This document shows positions 43,451 through 51,569 of a DNA stretch of 64,000 nt, one piece after another. The position numbers and the translations under genes are program-made. Within the stretch, counting starts at the first letter, position 1. Each line of letters starts with the position of its first letter. The DNA lies in assembly GCF_041431135.1 (NCBI RefSeq), contig NZ_CP107799.1, forward strand, positions 9,006,501 to 9,070,500, read 5' to 3'. The notes under the pieces were generated by a model. That model was not told the DNA's origin and ran no database searches. It worked only from the letters and a program-made list of their open reading frames with translations. This DNA comes from Streptomyces sp. NBC_00554. GTDB taxonomy: Bacteria > Actinomycetota > Actinomycetes > Streptomycetales > Streptomycetaceae.

Positions 43451-44437
43451 TCACGCCTTTCGTTCGATGGAAGCGGTGGTGGCCTCGCGGAGCTTGGCCT
43501 CGACCTCGGCCTCGGTGGGCATCGCGTCGGAGCAGGAGAGCCGGCCCGCGACCAGGGCTCCGGCGGCGTTGGCGAAGGAGACCGTGCGGTGGGTGTCCCA
43601 GCCGGCGAGCAGACCGTGGCAGAGCGCGCCGCCGAAGGCGTCACCGGCACCGAGACCGTTGACGACGTCCACCGGTACCGGCGGTATCTCGACGGCCGAA
43701 CCGTCGCGGCCGACGGCCAGGACACCCTTGGGGCCCTGCTTCACCACCGCCAGCTCCACCCCGGCCGTGAGCAGTGCTTTCGCGGCGGCGTACGGCTCGC
43801 GCTCACCCGTCGCCACCTCGCACTCGTCGAGGTTGCCGACGGCCACCGTGGTGTGGCGCAAGGCCTCGACGTAGTACGCCCGCGCCTGATCCGCGTCGGT
43901 CCAGGCTGTGCCTTTCCAAAACGCCGGCCGCCAGTCCAGGTCGAAGACGGTCGGGCCGGACTTCGCCCGGTGTGCCAGCGCGGCGAGCGTGGCCGAGCGG
44001 CTCGGCTCCTTGCTCAGCCCCGTCCCGGTGACCCAGAAGATCCGGGCGTCGCGGACGGCGTCCAGGTCCAGTTCGTCCGGCTGGATGTCCAGGTCGGGGG
44101 CCTTGGGCAGGCGGTAGAAGTACAGCGGGAAGTCGTCCGGAGGGAAGATCTCGCAGAACGTCACCGGCGTCGGCGCGATGTCCGACGTACCGACGAACCG
44201 GCTGTCGACGCCGTACCCCTCCAAGGCCGTGCGGACGAAGTCCCCGAACGGGTCCCGGCCCGTCTTCGTGATCACGGCCGCGGAGTGCCCGTAACGGGCC
44301 GCGGCGACGGCGACGTTGGTCGGACTCCCGCCCAGGTACTTGCCGAACGACGTGACCTCGGCCAGGCCCACACCGGTCTGGAGCGGATATACGTCCACCC
44401 CTACGCGGCCCATGGTCAGCACTTCGAACGGCATCAC
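43451..44437 (-). CDS. iolC: 5-dehydro-2-deoxygluconokinase (PfkB family)
   Basis: This is a 328-residue ribokinase-fold sugar kinase that phosphorylates 5-dehydro-2-deoxygluconate. The substrate-side motif GKYLGGSPTNVAVAAARYG is near residues 32-50. The C-terminal PfkB signature VVNGLGAGDAFGGALCHGLLAG holds the catalytic Asp. It is the first gene of the inositol operon. The start is GTG 44437 or ATG 44434. Promoter and operator lie 60-110 bases upstream, shared with the divergent LacI-family regulator. Confidence 0.93.
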   Translation of the reverse strand: MMPFEVLTMGRVGVDVYPLQTGVGLAEVTSFGKYLGGSPTNVAVAAARYGHSAAVITKTGRDPFGDFVRTALEGYGVDSRFVGTSDIAPTPVTFCEIFPPDDFPLYFYRLPKAPDLDIQPDELDLDAVRDARIFWVTGTGLSKEPSRSATLAALAHRAKSGPTVFDLDWRPAFWKGTAWTDADQARAYYVEALRHTTVAVGNLDECEVATGEREPYAAAKALLTAGVELAVVKQGPKGVLAVGRDGSAVEIPPVPVDVVNGLGAGDAFGGALCHGLLAGWDTHRTVSFANAAGALVAGRLSCSDAMPTEAEVEAKLREATTASIERKA

Positions 44438-44495
44438 GCTGGTTTCCCTTTCGTGCCGGAGACGGAGGCGTTCAGGAGATTCACTGCCGCGCTCT

Positions 44496-44511
44496 ACTAG
44501 CGCGCTCTAGT
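44496..44511. promoter_or_regulatory. IolR-type LacI-family operator at the iolC promoter
   Basis: ACTAGCGCGCTCTAGT has arms ACTAG and CTAGT around a CG-rich centre. An almost identical 16-mer lies at 48877-48892. It starts 6 bases after the -10 of the iolC promoter, so a bound repressor would block initiation. It is also upstream of the regulator's own gene. Confidence 0.8.
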
Positions 44512-44517
44512 CTGTGT

Positions 44518-44547
44518 ACGATGACTCCTGTCCAAATGTCATGTCAA
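44518..44547 (-). promoter_or_regulatory. promoter of the inositol operon
   Basis: On the minus strand TTGACA (44542-44547), 18 bases, then CATCGT (44518-44523). The LacI-type operator begins 6 bases downstream. The same spacing and sequence logic recurs at the ABC transporter promoter at 48900-48929. Confidence 0.65.
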
Positions 44548-44612
44548 TACCTTGTTGCCAGGAGATTTCGAGAGGCCCGTAGGGTTGGCCGCGGCGGAAG
44601 GTGGATTCACAG

Positions 44613-45644
44613 GTGGATGCGTCAGGAAAGCAGCGGCCCACGATGGCGGACGTCGCTGCGAAAGCGGGCGTGTCGCGGGCGCTCGTCTCGATCATCTTCC
44701 GCGGTCAGCCGGGCGCGAGCGATGAGACGCGGCAGCGGGTGCTGCGGGTGGCCGACGAGATCGGCTACCACCCCGACAGCGCGGCCAGGCTGCTGGCCCG
44801 CGGCCGCAGCCGCACGCTCGGCGTGATGTTCACCGTGCACCAGACCTTCCACGCGGACCTCATCGCGGGGATCTACCCCGAGGCCGAACGCCTCGGCTAC
44901 GACGTCCTGCTCTCCGCAGCCACCCACGGCCGCAGCGAGGCGAAGGCGGCCGAGGCGCTGCTCAGCCACCGTTGCGAGGCGCTGATCCTGCTCGGCCCCG
45001 AGGCGGAGGCCACTTATCTCGACGAACTCGGACACAGAGCGGTGACAGTCTCGGTCAGCCGCCGAGTGCCCCGCGCCCGCGTGGACTTCGTCCACAGCGC
45101 CGAGGGTAAGGGGGTGCACCAGGCCATGGAGCATCTCGTCGAACTGGGGCACCGCCGAATCGTGCACATCGACGGCGGCCGAGGTCCCGGATCGGTCGAG
45201 CGGCGGCGTGCCTACCGGGCCGCGATGCGCCGGCACGGGCTGGAGGCCGAGGTGCGGGTCATCCCCGGGGAGCACACGGAGGAATCGGGCATCGAGTCGG
45301 GCCGCCTGTTCCTGGCGGAGCGCGATCGGGGGCAAGCTCTTCCGACGGCGGTCCTCGCGGGCAACGACCGGTGTGCGTGGGGCTTGTTGATGGCCCTGAC
45401 GCGGGCAGGCGTCGATGTCCCGCGTGATGTCTCGGTTGTCGGGTACGACGACAGTCACCTCTCCCATCTCATGCCGATCGGCCTGACCACCGTCCGTCAG
45501 GACGCCGCGCTGATGGCGGAGCATGCCGTGCGGTTCGCGGTCGAACGGCTGGAGAATCCGGATCTGGAGGTCCGAGAGGTCGTCCTGGATCCGAAGCTCG
45601 TGGTGCGCGGTACGAGTGACAAGGCACCGGAGACGTCGGCCTGA
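44613..45644 (+). CDS. LacI-family repressor of the inositol genes (IolR-like)
   Basis: This is a 343-residue regulator. The helix-turn-helix is TMADVAAKAGVSRALVSIIFRGQPGASDETRQRV with hinge helix AARLLARGR. A periplasmic-binding-protein-like ligand domain follows, with GVMFTVHQTFHADLIAGIYPEA and a late VSVVGYDDSHLSHL. I chose GTG 44613, about 10 bases after GGAAGG; GTG 44601 and ATG 44643 are alternatives. Its location between the iol operon and the ABC genes, with matching 16-bp operators at both promoters, makes it their likely repressor. The inducer is probably an inositol-derived sugar. Confidence 0.9.
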   Translation: MDASGKQRPTMADVAAKAGVSRALVSIIFRGQPGASDETRQRVLRVADEIGYHPDSAARLLARGRSRTLGVMFTVHQTFHADLIAGIYPEAERLGYDVLLSAATHGRSEAKAAEALLSHRCEALILLGPEAEATYLDELGHRAVTVSVSRRVPRARVDFVHSAEGKGVHQAMEHLVELGHRRIVHIDGGRGPGSVERRRAYRAAMRRHGLEAEVRVIPGEHTEESGIESGRLFLAERDRGQALPTAVLAGNDRCAWGLLMALTRAGVDVPRDVSVVGYDDSHLSHLMPIGLTTVRQDAALMAEHAVRFAVERLENPDLEVREVVLDPKLVVRGTSDKAPETSA

Positions 45645-45660
45645 GGCATCGGCGACAGGG

Positions 45661-45708
45661 CATGTCCCCCAGCAGTTGGGGCTTTTGGCCTTGCCTGCTG
45701 GGGACATG
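45661..45708. terminator. bidirectional terminator between regulator and ABC operon
   Basis: CATGTCCCCCAGCAG (45661-45675) is complementary to CTGCTGGGGACATG (45695-45708) with one bulged C. The 19-base loop contains TTTT. It sits exactly between the convergent ends of the LacI gene (stop 45644) and the sugar ATPase gene (stop 45712). Confidence 0.75.
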
Positions 45709-45711
45709 GCG

Positions 45712-46599
45712 CTACAGCGCTGTCAGGTCTCTCGCGTCGGGGAGTTCTTCGACGTCGACGCCGCGGACCTGGGACAACTCGTGCTTGAGGGCGGCGAGTT
45801 CGGTGCCGCCGGCCATGTGGTTGGTCAGCTCCTCCAGCGTGATCTCGCTGCGCTCGGCGGAGAGTTCCATGGTGCCCAGGCGCAGCACGCTGAAGTGGTC
45901 GCCGACCATGTAGGCGTGGTGCGGGTTGTGCGTGATGAAGATGACCCCGAGACCGCGTTCGCGGGCGGCGGCCACGTACTTGAGGACCACACCGGACTGC
46001 TTGACACCGAGGGCCGCGGTCGGCTCGTCCAGGATCAGGACACGCGCCCCGAAGTAGACGGCGCGGGCGATCGCCACGCACTGGCGCTGGCCGCCGGAGA
46101 GGGTGCCGATGGGCTGTTCCAGGTTGTCCAGGATGATGCCCATGTTGCGGAGTTCCTGGTCCGCGGTCTTCTTCATCTTCTCGATGTCGAGACGGCGGAT
46201 GGGCCAGGGGCCCTTGGTCATCTCGGAGCCGAGGAAGAAGTTGCGCCACACCGGCATCAACGGCACCACGGCCAGGTCCTGGTAGACCGTCGCGATGCCC
46301 TTGTCCAACGCCTGGCGCGGGGTGGTGAAGTGCACCGGTTCCCCGTCGACGAGGAACTCGCCCTCCGTGTGCTGGTGCAGCCCGGAGATGATTTTGATCA
46401 GGGTGGACTTGCCCGCGCCGTTGTCACCCAGCACGCAGGTCACCTGACCCGGGCGCACGGCGAGGTCCACCCCGTGCAGGGCACGGATGTTGCCGTAGGA
46501 CTTGCCCGCGTTGCGGAGCTGGACGGTCGGGCGGTCCCCGTCCTCCGGCTCCGTGTCCTGGAGGATCGCGCCATGGGTGCCGGCTTCTTTGCTTGTCAT
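45712..46599 (-). CDS. sugar ABC transporter ATP-binding protein, single cassette
   Basis: This is a 295-residue ATPase. Walker A is GDNGAGKST, the Q loop ATVYQDLAVVPLMPVWRNFFLG, the signature TLSGGQRQCVAIARAV, and Walker B RVLILDEPTAALGVKQ with FITHNPHHAYMV. The EPTAALGVKQ segment is typical of CUT2-class carbohydrate importers. Here there is one cassette instead of the usual fused pair. ATG 46599 follows GGAGG at 8 bases. The operon of substrate-binding protein, permease and ATPase is controlled from the promoter at 48900-48929, whose operator matches that of the iol operon. Inositol or a related polyol is a reasonable substrate. Confidence 0.9.
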   Translation of the reverse strand: MTSKEAGTHGAILQDTEPEDGDRPTVQLRNAGKSYGNIRALHGVDLAVRPGQVTCVLGDNGAGKSTLIKIISGLHQHTEGEFLVDGEPVHFTTPRQALDKGIATVYQDLAVVPLMPVWRNFFLGSEMTKGPWPIRRLDIEKMKKTADQELRNMGIILDNLEQPIGTLSGGQRQCVAIARAVYFGARVLILDEPTAALGVKQSGVVLKYVAAARERGLGVIFITHNPHHAYMVGDHFSVLRLGTMELSAERSEITLEELTNHMAGGTELAALKHELSQVRGVDVEELPDARDLTAL

Positions 46600-46604
46600 T
46601 GTGT

Positions 46605-47681
46605 TCACCTCCGGGTCGCGGTGCGCTGCACCCACAAGTTGATGAGAACGGCGCCGAGCAGCATCACGCCCAGGAACGCCTTGAACCAGTCGGGGTTCCA
46701 GCCGGCGTAGACGATGCCCTGCTGCACCATGCCGAACATGAACGCGCCGAAGACCGGGCCGATCGCACTGCCGGCGCCGCCGGTCAGCAGACAGCCGCCG
46801 ATCACCGCCGCGGAGATGAAGATGAGCTCCTGGCCCACGCCCTCGCCGGACTGCACGGTGTTGAAGGAGAACAACTGGTGCATCCCGATGAACCAGGCGC
46901 CGAACCCGACCAGCATGAACAGCGAGATCTTCGTGAATGCCACGGGCACGCCGACGGCCCGCGCGCTGTCCTTGTTCCCGCCGACCGCGAAGATCCAGTT
47001 CCCGTACTTCGTCCGCAGCAGCACCCACGTCGCAATCGCCGCGAACACCAGCCACCACACGATGGTGATCTTCACCTGCACGCCGCCGACGTCGAAGGAC
47101 GACGCGAAGACCTTCTTGGCCTGGCTGAAGCCGTCCATGGAGCTGATGTCGTCGGTCGCCACATTGCCGGTGACCAGCTTGGTCACCGCGAGGTTGACGC
47201 CCTGGAGGATCAGGAAGCTGCCCAGCGTGATCAGGAAGCTCGGCAGCCCGGTCTTGACCACCAGCCAGCCGTTGAGGAAGCCGATTGCCAGCGACACGAC
47301 CAGGGCCGCGATCACACCGACCCATACGTTCATGGTCAGTTGGTAGCTGAGCATGCTCGCCGTCAGCGCCGAGGTGATCACCGCGACACCGGCGGAGAGG
47401 TCGAACTCCCCGCCGATCATCAACAGGGCGACCGGCAACGCCATGATGCCGATCGTCGACGAGCCGTAGAGGATGTTCGCCATTGAGGCGCCTTCGCGCA
47501 CCGGCGGGGCGGCGATCAGGAAGAACACGTACACCGCGGCGGCACCGAGGAAGACGCCCACCTCGGGGCGGGCCAACAGCCGTAGCGCCTGTGGACGTTC
47601 GGCCGTGCGGCCGTCAACCTCCTTGGGGCCGGGGGCCGGCGGTGTGGTCACCGCCGGCTCGGCGTGCTGGGTCATGCTCAT
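46605..47681 (-). CDS. sugar ABC transporter permease (CUT2/RbsC type)
   Basis: This is a 358-residue membrane protein with about nine or ten hydrophobic stretches and a Pro-rich cytoplasmic start. The RbsC/XylH-like motifs are MIGGEFDLSAGVAVITSALTA, FLNGWLVVKTGLPSFLITLGSFLI, GNKDSARAVGVPVAFTKISLFML and IGGCLLTGGAGSAIGPVFGA. The start is ATG 47681, sharing one base with the substrate-binding protein stop. A GTG one codon upstream is possible. It works with the neighbouring lipoprotein and ATPase. Confidence 0.92.
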   Translation of the reverse strand: MSMTQHAEPAVTTPPAPGPKEVDGRTAERPQALRLLARPEVGVFLGAAAVYVFFLIAAPPVREGASMANILYGSSTIGIMALPVALLMIGGEFDLSAGVAVITSALTASMLSYQLTMNVWVGVIAALVVSLAIGFLNGWLVVKTGLPSFLITLGSFLILQGVNLAVTKLVTGNVATDDISSMDGFSQAKKVFASSFDVGGVQVKITIVWWLVFAAIATWVLLRTKYGNWIFAVGGNKDSARAVGVPVAFTKISLFMLVGFGAWFIGMHQLFSFNTVQSGEGVGQELIFISAAVIGGCLLTGGAGSAIGPVFGAFMFGMVQQGIVYAGWNPDWFKAFLGVMLLGAVLINLWVQRTATRR

Positions 47682-48685
47682 CACCGGGTTCCGTTGGCGG
47701 CAAACTTGGCGACGCTGTCCACGTTCGTCTTGTCGATGAAAGCCGGTCCGGTGAGGACGGGCGCGGTGCCGCCGCCGCTGTAGTTGCCGTTGGTCTTGTA
47801 GAGCCACAGTGAGTCGACCGCCAAGTAGCCCTGGAGATACGGCTGCTGGTCCACGGCGAATTCGATCTTGCCGTCCTGGACGGCCTTCACCAGGTCCTTG
47901 CTGAGGTCGAAGGTGGCGAGCTTGGCCTTGCTGCCGGAGTCGGTCAACGACTGGATCGCGGTCAGCGCGATCGGGGCGCCGAGGGTGACCACCTGGTCGA
48001 TGGAAGAGTCCTGTGTGAGCTTTGCGGTGATGGTCGACTTCACGGACGGCATGTCGGTGCCGTTGACGTAGAGGATGTCGGTCTTGCCGCTGAAGCCCTT
48101 CTTCAGACCGGCGCAACGGGCCTCGAGGGCGACCTGGCCCTGTTCCTGGATGACACAGAGGGCGTGCTTGGCGCCGAGTTGGTTGAGGCGCTCGCCGAAT
48201 GCCTGGCCGGCGATGTTCTCGTCCTGGCCGAAGTACTCCAGCATGCCGAGCTTCTTCCAGTCGCTCACACCGGAGTTGAAGCCGACCACGGGGATGCCGG
48301 CCGACTTGGCCTTGGCCACCACGTCCTTCATGGCGTCCGGCTTGGCCGCGGTGAGCGCGATGCCGTCGACCTTCTGGTCGATCGCGTTCTGCACGAGGTT
48401 GGCCTGGTTACCGGCGCTGGGATCGCTGGAGTAGACGAGCTTGACGTTGTCCTTGGCGGCAGCGGCTTGGGCGCCCTTGCGGACCAGGTCCCAGAAGGTG
48501 TCGCCGGGGGCGGCATGGGTGACCATGGCCACCGTCATGCGCGGGGTGGTGGCCTTGCCCGCCGAGGCGTCCGCACCTCCTTCCTCGGACTTCTTGCCGC
48601 CCGAGCTGCTGGAACAGCCGGCGGCGAACAGAGTGCCGACCAGAACGGTGGCGGTGAAAACTGCGGCTCGGTGGTTTCTGCGCAT
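47681..48685 (-). CDS. sugar-binding lipoprotein of the ABC transporter
   Basis: This is a 334-residue exported protein. The signal has a basic start, a hydrophobic core and the lipobox FAAGCSS. A Ser/Gly-rich linker leads into a periplasmic-binding fold: MTVAMVTHAAPGDTFWDLVRKGAQAAA, GIALTAAKPDAMKDVVAKAKSAGIPVVGFNSG, VDQQPYLQGYLAVDSLWLYK. This is peripla_BP_4, the class that binds ribose, xylose or inositol. It is the first gene of the transporter operon. The 16-bp operator and promoter are about 190-240 bases upstream, leaving a long leader. Confidence 0.9.
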   Translation of the reverse strand: MRRNHRAAVFTATVLVGTLFAAGCSSSSGGKKSEEGGADASAGKATTPRMTVAMVTHAAPGDTFWDLVRKGAQAAAAKDNVKLVYSSDPSAGNQANLVQNAIDQKVDGIALTAAKPDAMKDVVAKAKSAGIPVVGFNSGVSDWKKLGMLEYFGQDENIAGQAFGERLNQLGAKHALCVIQEQGQVALEARCAGLKKGFSGKTDILYVNGTDMPSVKSTITAKLTQDSSIDQVVTLGAPIALTAIQSLTDSGSKAKLATFDLSKDLVKAVQDGKIEFAVDQQPYLQGYLAVDSLWLYKTNGNYSGGGTAPVLTGPAFIDKTNVDSVAKFAANGTR

Positions 48686-48876
48686 GTCCCTTGCACCTCG
48701 CTGTGCTTGTCAGGGTGGAGTCTGTGGTGGTCGGAAGCGCGTCCCGCGTCGGCGGCCGATGCATGTTCAACGAGTGGCGACGTGGTGCGCGAGTGGTGTG
48801 TATGTGCCGTGTGTGGCGGCTCGTCTTCTGTGGCGGTCGTTGGTGTAGACCGCCTGTTCAGCGACTGGAGCGCTTT

Positions 48877-48892
48877 AGTAGCGCGCTCTAGT
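48877..48892. promoter_or_regulatory. second IolR-type operator, at the ABC transporter promoter
   Basis: AGTAGCGCGCTCTAGT differs from the iolC operator at 44496 by one base. It begins 7 bases after the -10 of the promoter and lies about 190 bases before the lipoprotein start. Confidence 0.8.
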
Positions 48893-48899
48893 TGGAGAG

Positions 48900-48929
48900 A
48901 CTATGAGGCCGTCTCTGCGGGGATGTCAA
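48900..48929 (-). promoter_or_regulatory. promoter of the sugar ABC transporter operon
   Basis: On the minus strand TTGACA (48924-48929), 18 bases, CATAGT (48900-48905). The layout is nearly the same as at the iolC promoter, with the repressor site just downstream. Confidence 0.7.
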
Positions 48930-49588
48930 CAGGTATGTCAGGACGTACCAACAAAGTGTTCGGAATGAAATTGAGTCCCGGATCCGGTCATAGGGTTGGT
49001 TGTACTGGCCACCTGACCGCCCTGGGCGAAGGGCTGATCGGCGCCGGACGGACGGCCGGGGCTCATGGTCTCCGGATCAGAGGTGTGCCGGTTCGGGCGA
49101 CGATGTCCTCTGGGCTTCGCGCTCGCGCTGGATCGGCTGGGTGAGGCGAGGGGGTGCGTGGCACTTGGTTTGCCCAGGGAAAGGTGCAGGGTGAAGCCTT
49201 CTAGCAGGCGCAGGGTCAGCCTGCGGGCCACCACGGTGTCGCCGCTGGCGAGGGCCTGGTCCCGGCGATGCCACCCGCGCCGGTGGCGGCGAGGCCGTCG
49301 CCCCGGCCGCCCTGCGGCTGGGTCCCGTCGCTGGCATCGGCGGCAGGGGGTGCGGCGCCGGCGTCGGAGGAGGACGTCGTGTCGGACGTACTCGCGGACG
49401 GCGTCGGTGTGGTGGCCGCGACGATCGCCTTGCCACGAGTGAAGGTAAGGGTGCCGAAGCCGAGATGGTCCAGGCCGCCACCGGTTCCGTAGTCACCGCC
49501 GCCGCCCTCGGGCCTGACCTTGGCCGCCATCTCGCTCACGTACAGCGCGTCGAGGCCGGCAATCTTAGGCGTCCTCGGTTCCGTCGCC
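48930..49588. other. gene-poor stretch with a possible surface-protein relic
   Basis: No intact gene is recognisable here. On the minus strand, roughly 49216-49570, an open frame reads GLDALYVSEMAAKVRPEGG, then a Thr/Ser/Pro-rich spacer, and near its end GDGLAATGAGG. LAATG resembles the LAxTG sortase-E signal, but no membrane helix or basic tail follows in frame. It is probably the decayed C-terminus of a cell-wall protein. The remainder shows no coding character I trust. Confidence 0.35.
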
Positions 49589-49738
49589 GCGACCAGTTCC
49601 GGGCTTGCGAAGCAGGAGGCCACCTTCCGATTCGTCACCGGACTGGCCGATTCCCACTGCTACTCGCTCAAGGAGGCCTCGGGCAGGTGCCTGCGTCACT
49701 ATGCCTTCCGCATCCGGCTGGACGCCAACGACGGATCG
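49589..49738 (+). pseudogene. AbfB (arabinofuranosidase-B/CBM42) domain remnant
   Basis: About 50 codons read EATFRFVTGLADSHCYSLKE followed by CLRHYAFRIRLDANDGSA. This matches the repeated beta-trefoil unit of AbfB domains (FRVVPGLA..CVSFES...YLRH..FRLRLD.NDGS). There is no start, no catalytic domain and no continuation: the frame stops being AbfB-like at about 49738. It is the debris of a secreted arabinan-binding enzyme. Confidence 0.7.
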
Positions 49739-49742
49739 GCCG

Positions 49743-50429
49743 GAGCAGGGCCGCGAACGGAAACCGTCCGGCCAGGTCATCGACGCTCTCGCGCGGGCGC
49801 TTCGGCTGGACTCCGACGCCTGCTGGCATGCCTACCGTCTGGCTGGGCTGGTACCGAGACCGGAGGCCCCTGACCTTGATGCGGAGCGGGTGGCGCCCGG
49901 GCTGCGGCGGCCGATGGACGGCTTCGTGGCGGCCGTCGCCTACGTGGTCAATCGGCGGCTGGATGTTCTCGCCTCGAACGCGTCGGCCGCCGCCCTGCTC
50001 TCCCCGCTGACCGACCCGCGCCACATGGTCCGCTCCCTCTTCTGTGCCCCGGCCGCACGCACGCTGTTCGCGGACTGGGGCACAGTGGCTCGCGACACCG
50101 TCGCCGCCCTACGGCTCGCCTACGGCCACGAGCGCCACGATCCCCGGCTCGCCGCCCTGATCGATGAATTCCGCGCGGAGAGCGACGAGTTCGCGGAACT
50201 ATGGGGGCGCCAGGACGTCAATCGGCTAGGCAGCAGGGACAAGACCTTTGACCACCCCGTAGCGGGACGGTTGACCCTCTCGTATCAGACCTTCGAGGTG
50301 CAGGACGCGCCGGGCCAGTGCCTGCTCGTGGGCACCGCCGAACCGGGCAGCAAGGACGCCGACCGCCTGGCCCTGCTCTGTGCTCCGCAGTCGCTCGATG
50401 ATCGACAGGCTTCCAGCGCCCTCCTGTAA
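49743..50429 (+). pseudogene. 5'-truncated MmyB-like XRE regulator
   Basis: The readable protein starts abruptly at EQGRERKPSGQVIDALARALRLD, which is the end of the helix-turn-helix domain in MmyB-like regulators (LEQGRD...VSxQVLDALARALRL). It then runs through the complete ligand-binding part: RPMDGFVAAVAYVVNRRLDVLASNASAAALL, RSLFCAPAARTLFADWGTVARDTVAALRLAYG, DDPxLAALIDEFRAESDEFAELWGRQDV and the tail LTLSYQTFEVQDAPGQCLLVGTAEPGSKDADRLALL. The first ~60 residues including the DNA-binding helices are missing and replaced by AbfB-derived sequence in another frame. An open frame from 49605 exists, but its first 45 codons are AbfB DNA read out of frame. Confidence 0.8.
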
Positions 50430-50432
50430 CGG

Positions 50433-50444
50433 AAACCATCGTTT
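50433..50444. promoter_or_regulatory. operator of the TetR regulator at 50462
   Basis: AAACCATCGTTT, one mismatch from the AAACGNNCGTTT palindromes at 54412 and 54464. It ends 17 bases before the regulator start, which indicates autoregulation. Confidence 0.65.
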
Positions 50445-50461
50445 GCGTTTAGGGTGAGGAC

Positions 50462-51076
50462 ATGCCCCGTCTGAGCGAGGCGCGCCGGGAAGAACGGCGG
50501 CGCCACATTCTCACCAGTGCCTGGAGTTGCTTCTCCCGCAACGGTTTCCACGCCACGTCGATGGACGATGTCATCGCCGCGACCGGCATGTCCTCCAGCG
50601 CCGTCTACCGCTACTTCCGCAGCAAGGACGACCTCATCGACGCCGCCGCGGACGAGGCCCTGACCCTGATCCGCGACCTGTTCCGTCGGCTCCTGGAACG
50701 CCGTCCCACCCCTTCACCGTCCGCGGTACTTGAGGCGATGGCGGCCGAGGCCCGCGACCGGGGCGAGGGACAGTCGTACGATCTGAGCCGCATCGCGATC
50801 CAGGCGTGGGGCGAGGCACTGCGCAGTCCGGAACTCGAAGGACGCACCCGGACCTTCTACCTCAGCATGCGGGACAACCTCGTCGAACTGGCCCGCCGCT
50901 GGCGCGACGAGGGACAGGTGCCGCCCACGGCGGACCCGGCGCAGATCGCGACCGTGCTGATGACGCTCATGCCCGGGCTCTTGGTGGGACGACACCTCGT
51001 GGAGCCGGTCGCCACCGAGCAGTTGATCGGTGGCTTCTCGTCCCTCGCCTCGGCCTTCGACGACGCGCCGATGTGA
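50462..51076 (+). CDS. TetR-family regulator of the adjacent oxygenase operon
   Basis: This is a 204-residue repressor. The N-terminal domain reads REERRRHILTSAWSCFSRNGFHATSMDDVIAATGMSSSAVYRYFRSKDDLI, with recognition helix SSSAVYRYF. The C-terminal part is TetR_C_6/13-like. It is convergent with the VOC gene, only 8 bases apart. A palindrome at its own promoter matches two at the promoter of the monooxygenase operon 3.4 kb away, so it most likely controls both. The ligand is probably a substrate of that operon. Confidence 0.9.
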   Translation: MPRLSEARREERRRHILTSAWSCFSRNGFHATSMDDVIAATGMSSSAVYRYFRSKDDLIDAAADEALTLIRDLFRRLLERRPTPSPSAVLEAMAAEARDRGEGQSYDLSRIAIQAWGEALRSPELEGRTRTFYLSMRDNLVELARRWRDEGQVPPTADPAQIATVLMTLMPGLLVGRHLVEPVATEQLIGGFSSLASAFDDAPM

Positions 51077-51084
51077 GGGCGGGG

Positions 51085-51567
51085 TCAGATCCGGGCCGCG
51101 CCGGTGCTGAGCCAGGGGGAGTCGTACTCGATCCGGTCGGCGTCCAGTCCGTGGGGCGCGGTGGTGTAGAGGCGCAGGCGCTGGCCGTCGGGGTCGGGGA
51201 TGACCAGCACCCAGCCCACCAGAGCGACGACCGGCGGCGAGTGGGTGATGCCGCGGCTGTCCAGGTGAGTGATCCAACGGTCCAGGGCCGCGCGGTCGTC
51301 GACGGCCAGGGTGAGGAATTCATACCCCGCCAAGGCGGTCGCGGTCGCCGGATCTAGGCGCAGTTCCAGGCGGGTGCCCAGCCCGGGGACGTCGAGGATG
51401 ACGGCGAAGAGAGTGCCGTCGGGGCGACGGTGGTCCAGCTGTGTCAGACGGCTGGCGCCCAGCACCGCGGCGTACCACCGGACGCTGCGCTCCAGGTCGG
51501 TGACAGGCAGCTTGATGTGGTGGATGCCCGAGGGCGTCGGGATCGCGGAGGTGCCGGCGATGTTCAT
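51085..51567 (-). CDS. VOC-family (glyoxalase/dioxygenase-fold) protein
   Basis: This is a 160-residue vicinal-oxygen-chelate protein with two beta-alpha-beta-beta-beta modules. GIHHIKLPVTDLERSVRWYAAVLG opens the first with a metal-ligand His. LEFLTLAVDDR-type and GWVLVIPDPDGQRLRLYT segments form the second, with the PDGxxLRLY end typical of the family. The reaction is unknown. ATG 51567 follows AGGAG by 5 bases and lies 2 bases after the amidohydrolase stop. It is the last gene of the oxygenase operon. Confidence 0.85.
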   Translation of the reverse strand: MNIAGTSAIPTPSGIHHIKLPVTDLERSVRWYAAVLGASRLTQLDHRRPDGTLFAVILDVPGLGTRLELRLDPATATALAGYEFLTLAVDDRAALDRWITHLDSRGITHSPPVVALVGWVLVIPDPDGQRLRLYTTAPHGLDADRIEYDSPWLSTGAARI

Positions 51568-51569
51568 CG

